A stretch of DNA of 64,000 nucleotides from Phyto melanocephala (lineage: Eukaryota > Arthropoda > Insecta > Diptera > Rhinophoridae): assembly GCA_941918925.1 (NCBI GenBank), contig OW799233.1:175491235-175555234 (forward strand). Direction: 5' to 3'. Position numbers and translations under genes: made by a program. This document shows positions 9,918 through 21,499 of the stretch, piece by piece. Below the pieces are notes generated by a model. The model did no database searches, was not told where the DNA came from, and saw only the letters and a program-made list of their open reading frames with translations. Position 1 is the stretch's first letter. Each line of letters opens with the position of its first letter.

Positions 9918-10862
9918 TATACCCTTCACCTGTGGTACACAAGGGTATATATAGATTGGCCATTACGGGTATATATAGTTTTTTCATACAATTTTCATTT
10001 CCGAACCCGAAAGCTTATGAATAGAGGAGTCCATTATCCATGTCCGTCTGTCCATCTGTCCGTGTGTTGGTTGAAATCAACTTTTAGAAGCAACCATATT
10101 TTCCTCAGATCTCTGTATAGTATCAATCTTTTGAAAATATCCGGAAATAAATCACTTTTGAAATTCAGCACAATCGCCCCATAACTTTCTGCGATATGAG
10201 CAAATAAACTTGACTGCATCTGTTTCTTTCCCATATTTTTACCACCAAAATTAAAATTTTTCACCCATAGAATAATTTATAGGTATGTACCTTTGCTACG
10301 GTTTGTAGATGTAATATGCCTCTAGAGATATTCGTAAAAATTTTTGAATAAAGCGTGCTCTAATCAGTAAAGTTATAGGCAAAATTTTTTTTTTTAAATA
10401 TATATTCCAAAAATTTACTAACTACAATCGATTTTTTCAATATTGGTATCATCTGAAAGGACTTGACTTGCGCAATAAAAGAAATAAAGCATTGTAAAAA
10501 AATTAAATTCATGTTGGCCGCCACTACAAAATGGCGGACTATTAATACATATATGAGTTAAATCTGGTATTTTAAAATGTATGTAACTTCTTGAACTTCT
10601 TGAATATTGATATCAAAAGAAAGGGCTTGACCAGTAGAATACAGTAAATTATTACAAAATGTAAAATCCAAGATGGCGTCTAAAACAAAATGGCGGAACA
10701 AATTGTTTTAACCCCATCAGTAGAATATAGATAACTACGTAAAAATTCAAAATCGAAGATGGCGTCGGTTATAGGTTAAGTTACGATGTGGTATTATACC
10801 AATGTCTATGATGGTGAAGGGTATTATCAGATTCGGCACGGCCGAATATAACACTCTTACTA
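9918..10862. repeat. Family F1 dispersed repeat, most intact copy
   Basis: Begins TTTTTATACCCTTCACC and ends with GGTGAAGGGTATTATCAG, then the hairpin ATTCGGC-acg-GCCGAAT and CACTCTTACTAG. The outer TATACCCTTCACC/GGTGAAGGGTA pair is inverted. The interior carries the GTCCGTCTGTCC block and several AAAATGGCGGA motifs. There is no protein-coding signal, and the minus open frame at 10034-10264 is this repeat read backwards. Related copies are at 4601, 7690 and 47322. Confidence 0.75.
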
Positions 10863-10869
10863 GTTTTTA

Positions 10870-13640
10870 TTTTGTTTCAATTTAAAGCTCTTCCGTTTAA
10901 AATGGCACGACACAAAAACGCAAAAAGTTTTATTACAATATTATTATTTTCTTTGCAACTTTATATTAAATATTTTTCAACTGTAAATATTTTTGAAGGA
11001 ATGTCATTCCTTCCTTGCTTTGAGAAACCCTGCCTTACAGTAAAAAAAATTTATGAATTTATGAAACAAAACAAAAATAATTAAATTGTAAAAGTTTTTC
11101 TAACTGCGATGTTGATAAATACATAAAATGGGCTTTCTTTTAACTATGTTAAGTCGAATGTAGTTGTAAAAACGAAAAACTAATTATCCGTTTGGCAACA
11201 TCACATAATTATGAAAGTTAATATTCCTTAAACTTATATTTTCCTTCCCAGCAAAAACAAAAAAAAAGACATACAAAAGAAACAGTGAATGCATGAGTTT
11301 AGCCCATGATGAAGAGGTTCAATTCAGATAAAACATGCACGATTTTAACATTAACGTGTCATTTGAGAGCATGTGCTTATTCAAATATATTATTCAAATA
11401 ATAATAAATGCACAGTTGATGAAAAGATATCCTTGTTTTATGAGTTAATAATGTTTGGTGTTTACATGAATTGTGTAAAATTTTTTGCATGCATTTGCAT
11501 GTTTTTTAAAGCACATCAATATGGCTGAGTATTTTGTGTTTGGAGAAGGCATTCTTCTTGCCTTCTCTTGCACTTATCAATTAGAAGTCATGAAAAATCA
11601 TATTTACATTGAACCAGTGCTAATTATATTTTGGTGGGTTTATATCGAGTTTCTAAATTACCAAAAAATTTGAGTAATGGAATTTTACTAGTTGCTCTGT
11701 GTCGACCTCCATATAAAAATCTTTATGTCAGTCAGGTCAGTATTTCAATGACCATTCAATACTACAAAAATAATAATAAATCTGTAACGCCTTAAAGTAC
11801 AGCTGATTTAGTTTCTTGTATATCGCGTCATTATTTTAAGCCCAGTCGTAATATATTGAATGTTATTGTTAATCGTTTGCATACAGCTTCAATTTTGTTT
11901 TTGCTGGTTTTTTCGTTAACTGTAAATTTTATTAACGACTTCTGGCTTCTGGGATACTTCCCCCTTAATGATAATATTTTCAAAAACACGGAATAATTTT
12001 AGCTTTTAATATATTAATTTTGTATCCTCTTATTGATTGCTTGACTATGACTTCATTTGTACTTAATTCATTTTTTTTAAAGATTTCAATCCACTCTACT
12101 GCAAAGAAAAAGAAAGTTCACAAGAATTTTGACAAAAGTCCATTACGGAAATACTTACTGTTTCTGCGATTTTTAAACATTATGGATTTTTCAACAACGT
12201 TACGATATACCTTTACATTTGTTGAATGATGGTGTTGTTCAATTTATTTATTAGAGTTAAAATAATGACATTAAATTAACAATCCCGCTGTTGATAATTT
12301 TTTTAGAACAACAACAAAAAAATTTAAAAAAATAAAACCCTTATCAGACATTGACACTTTTCAATATATATTTTGTGTTTCTATCCTTTTTCTGAATTTA
12401 TTTTTAAAACACTACAATACCCTTCTTACATTTAAAAAGCTGTCACTACAAAAATTATGTTTAAAAGACTAAAACTCAAAGAATTCTTAATCTTGTCTGA
12501 ACACAACCACAGTAACACTCTTTAATTGCATACTTTGACATTTCATGGACTTGAAAATGGTGGGTGTGTTTGATTGAATGTGTCTGCAATAAAATCTCTA
12601 GACAAGAACACAAAACAACTATGAAAATTTTCGTTTTTTTCTATTTTTTTGGTTTTAAGGAAAAAGAAGAGAGAGATGGTAAATAAGCTTGTTTTCAGTG
12701 TCATAAAAAAGTACCCCCTGTGGCATAAACGTAGCAAGCTTTAACCGTTGTTGGCGTATATGTATTGTGTTGTAAACGAAATGTAATGGAAATAATATAA
12801 AATGAACATCTAATTTTAAGTAGTAGTTGATATTTCTTAAAAGCTTCTCAGAGTCATGTTACAATAAGCAAAAAATCAAAACCATCTGCTGTGAGTGAAT
12901 CCTTTGCGCGGTTGTTTATTTCCATCTTATGTCCTGCATTTTTAGTGGTTTTGACAACAGTGCTGGCCAATGTTAATGAAACAGATAAAAGTTGGTAGAA
13001 TTAAAAGACTCCTTCATGGAAATTTGTGCTCAGGTGTATGGGCTCTTTTTTTAGTTCTTATCTAGCAAAATACATTTCATTATCTCCTTAATTTGATTAA
13101 TGTATGAACAAGGTGTTTAAATCAACACAGTACCCTGCAATTTAATGAATTTTGCTGAGTAGTATTTTTCCATTATAAGATATTGTATGAGATAGCACTT
13201 CAAAAAGATGATGATGACATACGCTATTTTTTACGATTTTTTTTTTGTAGAAAATGTGACTGAATTTTGTAAATGCAGCACAGAATTTCCTCTTTTAATT
13301 CAGGGGTGGTTAAAATAGATCTTTAGCTTTACATAAACTCATAACGAAATTCCAATGCTGTTTAATCATACGATACACAGAACGATTTTCTCGTAAATGC
13401 GTTTAAGGGATTAATTAATTAATACATGCACCCGATAGCAAATGCATATGTATTGTCAGTACGGGGTATAGACAAAGTATAGGAGTGAATAGGTTTATAG
13501 AGAGCCTGCCTAGAGAGCCATCTGCTACCACGAAAATAATTAGGCTTCCAGAAGTAAAAATTACATGTTGGTATTCCTAATACCTAGTAAAACATGTTGA
13601 GTAACTGTAGTTATTTCTTACAATGAATTTGACATAAAAC
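10870..13640. other. ETHR intron, no gene seen
   Basis: AT-rich intron between the shared exons and the first alternative last exon. Short open frames at 10872-11084, 11485-11673, 12020-12229 and 12543-12737 have compositions expected by chance and no recognisable domain. I see no convincing repeat boundaries. Confidence 0.6.
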
Positions 13641-13643
13641 ATA

Positions 13644-14220
13644 GGGTACGTTCGTAAATGCTGCAAATTTGTGCATCACTGCAGCAGTAATGCCATATGT
13701 AGTTGCTGATGCGCGATCAGCTGTTACAGATGCATTGCAGCTGCTTAACAACTACGTAGAATTTGCTTTTTTGAACGTTCTGCAAAAAATATAAAATGTT
13801 ATCCAAAATAGTAATAGCAAATATTATTGAAAATGTTGATGTTAAAAGCGACAACTTTTTCTTAAATTATAATAAAAATAATAATTAGGAAAAAGATGAA
13901 ACGACTTCTGATTATAAGAAAAAAACTAAAAGTTAAAAGAAGGTTGATTTCTAAAATAAAAAAATAAAAATATAATAAGAAACTAAAAATATAAACGAAT
14001 TTAACTTTAAGAGGTAACTGTTGTTTAATGCTACTTACTTCTCCATTGTACGTATACTCGATCACTATTGCATCAGAAACTTAACTGTTGTCATATTTGC
14101 ACTGCCAACTGCAAAAAAGAACTTTTGACGCTTAAAAGTGCTGCCAAAGGTTGCATTAATGAACGCTGTACTTTTACTATGCTGCACTGATGCGCAACTG
14201 TTGCATTTACGAACGTACCC
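13644..14220. mobile_element. TIR element starting GGGTACGTTCGTAAATG
   Basis: Termini are GGGTACGTTCGTAAATG followed by CTGCAAA..TGCATCACTGCAGC at the left, and the matching inverted CTGCACTGATGCGCAAC plus CATTTACGAACGTACCC at the right. ATA flanks both ends and may be the target duplication. About 577 bp. The open frames across its right end (14065-14420, minus) have no family resemblance. The GGG..CCC termini and 3-bp TSD suggest, but do not prove, a PIF/Harbinger-type MITE. Confidence 0.65.
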
Positions 14221-14271
14221 ATAATAATAATTCCATCGAGCAAAATAATTATCAGATGATTGCTTTCGTAT

Positions 14272-14540
14272 GAAGCAAGGTATATGCAACGGCATATTGA
14301 TACAACAATGCAACTTTTGAGAGAATGTTTTATGTTAAGGCCAATTCGTATATCAGGGATGGAAAAGTTGTTTTGATTAAAAAAAAGTTTATAAATTTGT
14401 GAAACATATAAATGACGCAAAAGCTAAAAATATACATAAATAGGGTACATTTATTATTGAATAAGTACACTTAAGTTAATTGTTTAAAGCCGAAGCTTTA
14501 AAATGGAAAATATCATTTCCATTCCTGCAATAATAAGCGA
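14272..14540. repeat. Dispersed repeat, copy 2 (partner at 775-1060)
   Basis: Same orientation and order of blocks as 775-1060, including TATGCAAC, TTGATACAACAA, AATTCGTATA, CAGGGATGGAAAAG and a closing TTTCCATTCCTGCA. Confidence 0.6.
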
Positions 14541-16185
14541 AAAAAGGCGAATTCAACCAATTTTGACAAAATGTTTCCCCATCAGCTGGGCTGATAATTT
14601 CACCCATATTAATTCGCCTTTGAAGTAACTTTTGTTTTAAGGCAAAGCGAATTTATGAAAAAGTAAAAACCAAAATTAAGGAGATTTAAAGAAATTTTAA
14701 CGAATTTTTTATTTATTTGTGTTTTAATTAAATATATAAAGAAGGGAACAAAAATATTTCTTATAATTATTAGAGGGCAAATGTATATGGGTAATATTTT
14801 TGTGCTAGTAATGTGGCATTAACCACTTCCTGAGCAACGATATTCCACTGCTGTTGTTTGTTTCATCCAAAAGTTATAATTCCTAATCTGGGAAATCTTT
14901 AATATTGGGACATCCTGTTGAAAAAATTTTTTAAATTTGCGCTGGTTTCTTTAAATATCTTTGTAGCTTTTTTTATGTACTTACCCACACATTTTTTCCT
15001 TTTTGATTTATTTTTTAAAAGCTGAAAATAAATTTTTGTTTTAGTCAATTTATAGAAACAAGAATAATAATAATATTTAACAGTCATTTTATTCACAATA
15101 TAAAGGGAATTCATAATCAGCTGTGTTCTCAGGGTCACCTGTTTTAATTCGCCTTGCTATTGTTCATATTATTACAATGAAAATGTATGCAGGTCAAATT
15201 ATAAGTCCAGCTAGGGTTACCGCTCGTTAAATAAAGTTGCAATTTGACAATTTTTTAGCGGTCTGTGACTTTTGTGAGACATTTTTAGATTCAGCTAATT
15301 TTGCGACATCTTTAATTTTGTTAAGACTTTGTTACCATTTATTTTTTATTTTTTTTGTAAATGCACCGATAAAAATAAATTGTGTTTTAAACACATTGCA
15401 AATTTCATTATTCTTAAATTTCTTTTTGCAAAAACTCGCCAAAATGACGAACGAAGTCTGGCATACTTTTCTTTAATAAAATATCTCTAACATTATTAAT
15501 TAATTTCCAACCCCAGCTGTATTGTACTATTGTTACTATTTTTGTATGTGTTTACAGTATTGTGTGTTTGTTGTTGGTAATTTCCATTGAAACATTTATA
15601 GTATAACAATACGTTTTTGAATCATATGCTTTTAAGGTGTTGTTGTACTGGATTCATACAGTGATGGGAAATGAAATTTTTTTGTAGCAAAAAAAAAAAT
15701 AAGTTCTTTAGTTTTTTCTTTTTCTCCCAAATTAATAAATATAAAATATTTTTTTAATTCAAATATTTTTTTAATTTTTTTAGATTTCTTAAAAATTTTA
15801 ACTAAAACTGTTTTTTAAATTTTGTTTGTAACTTTTCTACTCCTGATTTTTTATTTGCCTGACGTTTAATAATACAACAGATACAACAGAAATTATGTTC
15901 ACAAGTAAATAAATCAAAACTGTAAATTAATAGGCGATACAGAATACAAAAGGGGGTTGTAAATTAAATAATTGTTTATGTAGTACAAGAAATAAATTTT
16001 TTCTAATTACTTAAATCGATTACCGTAAAATTAATTTGAGTAAAATTTATTTCAGTAAATTTTTTGCTGCAATTTTTCAGTTTCAGTATCAGTAAAAGTT
16101 TCCGGTATTGCAAATTAAAATTCAGTGCAAGTCTGTATATTTCTTTTACTGCAGTATGCTCATGTATGCGAAATACATACTTAAG
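14541..16185. other. ETHR intron, no gene seen
   Basis: AT-rich sequence with scattered short open frames (14899-15138 minus, 15237-15476 plus, 16003-16200 minus) and no conserved motif. Nothing here is supported as a gene or a bounded element. Confidence 0.6.
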
Positions 16186-16187
16186 TA

Positions 16188-17031
16188 AAGGGTCCGCCAT
16201 CTAATTTTTTTCTTCAACTAGTGCTTATTTATCTCATGTCTGATTTGACAGATAATTAGTTTTATCCTTCCGCTGAACGAATACGGTTGTATATACGCTT
16301 GAACAACACTGGGAAATATGCGTTTTCGCTTCGCTAAGTTGGCAGAAGATGCCGATTTTGCCAAAAAAAAATCATCTTTTCAGATGAAGCTCATTTTGAT
16401 CTTGGCGGGTATTTGGGTCACAGAAAACCCGCACGCGTACATTGAAAAGCCGATACACCCAAAACGAGTCACTGTTTGATGCGGATTTTTGTCCAGAGGC
16501 ATAATTGGACCATTTTTCTTTGAAAATGAGCAAGAAGTGGCCGTTACAGTCAATGGCGATTGTTATCGGGCCATGTTGAACGAATTTTTGTTCACAAAAA
16601 GTGTAGGGGAGATTATTGCCAACATTTGGTTTCAACAGGACGGCGCTACGTGCTTCACAGCCAAAGCTACACTCGATTTTTTTGAAGATCGCATTATCAG
16701 CCGCAAAGCTGATGTCGCTTGGCCACACCGTTGGAGTATTATTTGTGGGATGCCGTCAAAGATAAGTGTTACGCCAACAAGCCAGAGACAATTGATGCTT
16801 TAAAGGATAATATTCGTGGTGAAATACAGCTGCACACAATCGATAATGTTCTCAAAAATTGGACCGATCGTGTAGGCTACTGTATGGCCTGCCGAGGCAG
16901 CCATTTGAATAAAATTATTTTCCATTATTAACCGGAAGGATTGTACTTTCAAATAAAAAAAGAAATTTGAGAAAATATTCAGTAGTTTTTTTATAGCATT
17001 TTCAAAAAAAAAAGGTATTTGGCGGACTCTT
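16188..17031 (+). mobile_element. Tc1/mariner-like element with broken transposase (family M1, longest copy)
   Basis: TIRs AAGGGTCCGCCA (left) and its near match AAGAGTCCGCCA (inverted, right) are flanked by TA. The plus strand reads, with frame changes, RLNNTGKY, then IIFSDEAHFDLGGY (first catalytic Asp) at about 16374. GIIGPFFFENE, NGDCYRAMLNEFLF and IWFQQDGATC (second Asp) follow at about 16620, then a break near 16725. After it come TPLEYYLWDAVKDKCYANKP and VGYCMACRGSHLNKIIFHY, ending near 16931. The SCDL block before TPL is missing and the usual Asp in TPLDY is Glu, so the third catalytic Asp is lost. The N-terminal DNA-binding part is also absent. This is a dead copy. Shorter copies are at 24579 and 51692. 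Confidence 0.88.
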
Positions 17032-17706
17032 TATGTATCTCTAAATAGCTTTTGCAACAAAGGTTTTTTTGTTTTATGTTTTGTTGAATTATAATTTTAT
17101 TTTGTTATATTTTTTATAAAAAAAAAATTAAAAAATAGTGTGCGACTTTTATTTTCTAAAAAGACATTTTTTATAAAACGATCTTTTGTGCCACTTTTTC
17201 AAAATACTTAACAGTAACCCTGAGTCCAGCTGATGACGCATGATACTGTCAAACTCCATGTATAATAATTTATTGTTTATTTTTTTAGAAATGGTATCTG
17301 ACAGAGAACATCTCAGCAAATTAGCCGTTGCATGTTCATGTATGAACATGCCTTGATTTCATACAAAATAAAATGTTGCTTGAATGTTGACAGAAACTTT
17401 GCATATGTTTTTTTCTTTTTTAACAGAGTACTGATTAGGCAACATTATTTCAGAAGTGTATTTTTTACGAATATTTTTATATGCAGTTTAACAACAGTTC
17501 GCATGACATACTGAACAGGATACCAGGCTTAAGTGGGAAAAAAGATTCGGTGGTGGTTAAATGACTGATGCTCGATCTTGTGTCTGACTTCTGGCAACTA
17601 CTAATTTTTCTGGGTGATATTGTCTTCGCAACAGAAACTCAGAAAAATGGTTCGATAACTGATGCTGGCAGAACTGGTTAATCTGCCGTGGTGGCCTGTT
17701 CCCAAA

Positions 17707-18493
17707 GGGAGTGCCACATAATTTCCAAAATCAAAATCTCCAAGAAAAAAAAACCAAATCAAAATCAACAAATACAAAATCCCGAAACACAAAATCCCCA
17801 AATACAAAATTCCCATATTTTTTGGAGATAGTGTCACAAAACCCCCAAATACAAAATTTCCAAATTATATGTTTAATAGTTCTTTAAGCTTAAGGTCCTT
17901 TTAATAATAAAAAATCTTTTTGTTTTGTTTTATATTATTTGATCAATATTTCGCTACTTCTTTGTGTAGCATCATCAGGATAAACGTTTTTTTATTATAT
18001 AAAGTTATTGTAGATTTCGTCCTAATCACCTTATCCCTAATACTCTTGAATCTATTGATTAATGATCTAATTTGATGGTTCTTCTTGAAATTATTAAAAA
18101 ACATTCTTGAATTTTATTTTCTTTTCGTGCTCACTTTTTATTAATAATTATTGGTTTTCTTTGACCTTTTATAATAATATATGTTTAATAATAGGACCTT
18201 AAGCTTAAAAAACTATTAAACATATATTATTATAAAAGGTCAAAGAAAACCAATAATTATTAAATTCCCAAATTTTTACGATATTACCTAATTTTAATGT
18301 TTGTGAATTTATCGTACTACTTGTTTTGATTTTTAATTTCAGATATAATGCCAAACACAAAATCCTCATTTTCTGTGTAAAACCGCGCGCGATTTTTAAC
18401 CTAATTTTAATGTATTTTACACAGAAAATGAGGATTTTGTGTTTGGGGATTTTGATTTGGGGATTTTGATTTTGGAAATTATGTGGTACACCC
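17707..18493. mobile_element. TIR element with perfect 9-bp target duplication (MULE-like)
   Basis: GTTCCCAAA lies immediately outside both ends (17698-17706 and 18494-18502). The ends are GGGAGTGCCACATAATTTCC and, inverted, GGGTGTACCACATAATTTCC, extending on into CAAAATCAAAAT. The subterminal parts are rich in short CAAATACAAAATCCC repeats. A hairpin at 18360-18440 pairs AAATCCTCATTTTCTGTGTA with its complement. The centre (about 17868-18263) is foreign: it holds a Penelope-like, hammerhead-like segment with its own inverted repeats. The 9-bp duplication fits Mutator-like elements. No transposase is present. Confidence 0.8.
17868..18263 (-). repeat. Inverted Penelope-like terminal segment with hammerhead-like core
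   Basis: Sequence 17868-17897 is the reverse complement of 18194-18223, and 18141-18190 pairs with 18214-18263. The minus strand carries CTGATGA (17978-17972), an extra T, GCTAC/GTAGC stem II, then GAAATATTG (GAAA at 17952-17949). The same core sits next to the Penelope GIY-YIG remnant at 21.5 kb, which is why I link them. It is nested in the 9-bp-TSD element. Confidence 0.6.
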
Positions 18494-18502
18494 GTTCCCA
18501 AA

Positions 18503-19750
18503 TCCTTTGAACAGAATCATTAACCTCGTAGCAAAAAAACTAAATAAAAGCTTAGATATTCCTGTGCTCTTTAGCATCGTGCCTATACATAAAAAATTGT
18601 TGATGCAGAAAGAATTTGCAACTGTAGTTGTCATTAAGTTGCATAACTTGACATACAAAGTTGGTTGCCAGAAATTCCACAAAACACATTCACTCAAAGC
18701 AATACAATGCACTTAAAACCGAAAGTCTTATTTTACCATATCGCGTTGTTAAGTTTTAATAATAATCACCAACCCGTTAAATTAAACGCAATTAATAAAA
18801 CCAAAAAAAAATAATTAAAATCGCTAGATAAGCCTACAAAAGCAAAACAATAACAGTTGTTTTGTTTGTTTTATTTCGGTTTGCTTTAAACAAATTGTAT
18901 GTATGTATGGGCATGTAAATTTTTGAAAAACGCTTGCTGCTCTTGTTTTTGTGCACTGTAATGTACTGCTTTAATATTGGCCTTTAAATAGTTTAACAAT
19001 TGATTCAATTCCTTAATATCTTTTGATTGTCATCTTCATAATTTCATCAATATTTCGATCATATTTTGCAAACAACTTTTAAACTGCGTCCACCAAACTC
19101 TCTTTTTTATATAGATTTTTTTTAGTAGTTAAAATAAATTGTTATCAAAGTAAATGTTCCATTTTAATGAAAAGTTTTTAACTTTTAACTTTTTTTAATG
19201 AATAATAATATTCATTATTAAGTCATTTACACAATTTTCACACAAACGCATTATACACTTCTTCACGTTGATTCAGACCATGTAGCAAAGGTTTGATTTC
19301 TTGTATATTTAAGAAAACAATATTTTGGTTAATTTCTTTCAACAGTACAATAACGTAAACTGTATAAGTCTTTATTTTCATTTCTTTTATTAATATTTTT
19401 TCATAACAAATAAAAACTACTTTATTCTCTTTTAATAAATATAAAATACTAATGCTGACATTTGCTTTCTATTCATTTTGCGACAACTTAATCTCAATCT
19501 AAGTAATTCTTAATATCGCCTCATCAAGATCTACTTTATTTCTTCTCCATATTTTATAAATAATTTATGTATGTGAATAGCTTTACAAACATTTATTTTA
19601 TTTTTTTCTTTTTTTTTTTTTTGGCACAAAAATATCCGTTTTAACCACAAGTTGACACACTTAAAAGACAATTGCATTTTCTTTTCTCTTTTCTTTTTTT
19701 CTCTTTTTGATTTATTTTACATTTTTCCACGTTTGTTTTATTATTTATAG
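18503..19750. other. ETHR intron before first last exon
   Basis: AT-rich, with no element boundaries seen. The overlapping open frames at about 18480-18716 on both strands lack any recognisable domain. The last part, 19610-19750, is pyrimidine-rich (runs of T with C) and serves as the polypyrimidine tract before the TTATTTATAG acceptor. Confidence 0.6.
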
Positions 19751-20711
19751 TCCCATCTTATGGGTGGCCGAATATAAAATAGTTGATTATATAGACGGTT
19801 CAATGGTAGCCGTGTGTTTGACACAGGCCCTCAATGCCTGGACTATTGGATTCTTTTTGATGACCGTAACTGTGTTCTTTATACTGCCTCTATTAATCTT
19901 GATTGTGCTATATGGTATAATAGCTAAGCATTTAATCTCGAAAAAGGGACCCATGATGCGTATACGTCCCATCAAACCGGAATTTAGTTTAAAGGCCCGC
20001 AAGCAGGTGGTTCTAATGTTGGGTGCCGTAGTGTTGTCGTTCTTTATATGTCTGCTGCCATTTCGTCTTATCACCCTGTATATCATATTGAGTTCGGAAC
20101 AAACACTGCTGGATATAGGAGTAGAGCGTTATTATAATCTCCTGTATTTTTCCCGAATAATGTTGTATTTGAATTCGGCCATTAATCCTATACTCTATAA
20201 CTTAATGTCAACTAAGTTTCGCAAAGGATTCTATAAATTATTTGTGACCAGCTGGTCAGCTTTGATGACTTTAATGACATGTGGTCATTCTGGGGCACAA
20301 CGAAAACGTTTGGGCACCAATGTTATAGCTACCACAACGACGACTGGTTCGAATACCAATACCACAACAAACACATCATCAAGCATTTTGTCACGCAGCT
20401 CCAATCGTTGCTGCACTGAAGAAGTCTGCCAACGGACACGAGTACAAATACAATTACAAATGCCTTACGGGCCAGATTGTGAAATGGTTGCCATGCTGCA
20501 CAGCAGTAATACGGAGACTAGCGCAACTGCTAATTTACCAGCCCAAAATCCTCATCATCCTCAGAAAAGTGGTGTTAATGGTAAAGTAAGCAATTATCCT
20601 CTAAGCCAACAAAAGCAACATCATCAACATCACCATCGTGTTGTGGTATGTAATCGATTCAAGACCAAACAAATAAGTTTCGAAGAAGAGGCAGCCCTGG
20701 CCCAACTCTAA
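19751..20711 (+). CDS. ETHR: ETHR alternative last exon 1 (ECL2, TM5-7, C-terminus)
   Basis: Begins after TTATTTATAG. The first base completes Ser with the AG left by exon 3979-4159, giving SPILWVAEYK. The 319 residues then run through ECL2 with the disulphide Cys (AVCLTQ) and TM5 (GFFLMTVTVFFILPLLILI). A short ICL3 of roughly 35 residues ends in SLKARKQV. TM6 follows (VLMLGAVVLSFFICLLPFR), then TM7 with LNSAINPILYNLMS, the NPxxY motif. The tail is long and low in complexity (Thr/Asn/Ser-rich, then His/Gln-rich) and ends EEEAALAQL before TAA. It uses the same entry phase as the exon at 50230, so the two are mutually exclusive last exons. This matches the published two-isoform design (ETHR-A and ETHR-B) in flies and moths. 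I do not assign the letter. An antisense frame here is a shadow. Confidence 0.93.
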
Positions 20712-20922
20712 TCGAAATGTTACATCCAACATTAACAATTTATGCGGATAAAATTATTTGTTTAACTTTTTACTTGTACTATTTACTGGTTGTCTGAATA
20801 ATGTTTATTTATCTCGTTGGGTGTGTGTATGTATTGTACCCCGTTTGTCTCTCTGTCTGTTTTCATGATTTCTTTGTCTATGTCTGGTATTGATGAAAAC
20901 TAAAAGATTCAATATTTATTTA

Positions 20923-20939
20923 AATAAAAAAGAAATAAA
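20923..20939 (+). terminator. ETHR: Poly(A) signals for the short ETHR transcript
   Basis: Two AATAAA hexamers (20923-20928 and 20934-20939) lie about 215 bases after the stop codon of the first last exon. A T/G-containing stretch follows (TTTATTTGTGTGATG at about 20960). This is the most plausible cleavage region for the transcript ending in exon 19751-20711. Confidence 0.5.
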
Positions 20940-21499
20940 AAAATCACAAAAGAATTAACTTTATTTGTGTGATGACAAATACATACATTAACATTTATTT
21001 ACATGTTTCCAAAATTTCATTCCATCATGAATACAATTTGAATCACTGATACGTATGATTGATAATAACTTTTATAGTAAAAAAATACTTATACGTAAAT
21101 ACACACACACAAATTTTTTTTAACTATCTATTACACATACATACATTGTACAATTTTATGCCAATAAAAGTTTTTAAGTTAAGAACAAATAGTTTTAATT
21201 CGTTTAAAATGTATATTTTAGTTACATTTTCTTATTTATTTATTTAATAATTTAATGATGTAAATTAAATTATTTATAATTTTTAAGATATTTTTTTTTA
21301 ACTTGTGACTTTTAAATATTAGAAAAAATAATTTATTTTATTAATAAAATAGAGAAAACACTTTGTCAAAGATATTCAAAACTTTAAAAAATTTTTTTTA
21401 TGGAAAAGAGCGTTAGATTTTAAAGATTGTTTAAATCGTTGTAGATTTTTGTTTGGCTTTAGGTCATAAAAATTCAATTTTGTTGTTTTAAAGAAAATA

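Noticed and set aside
19787..20086. 99-codon minus-strand frame
   Set aside because: It lies entirely antisense to the ETHR last exon, and conservation is on the plus strand.
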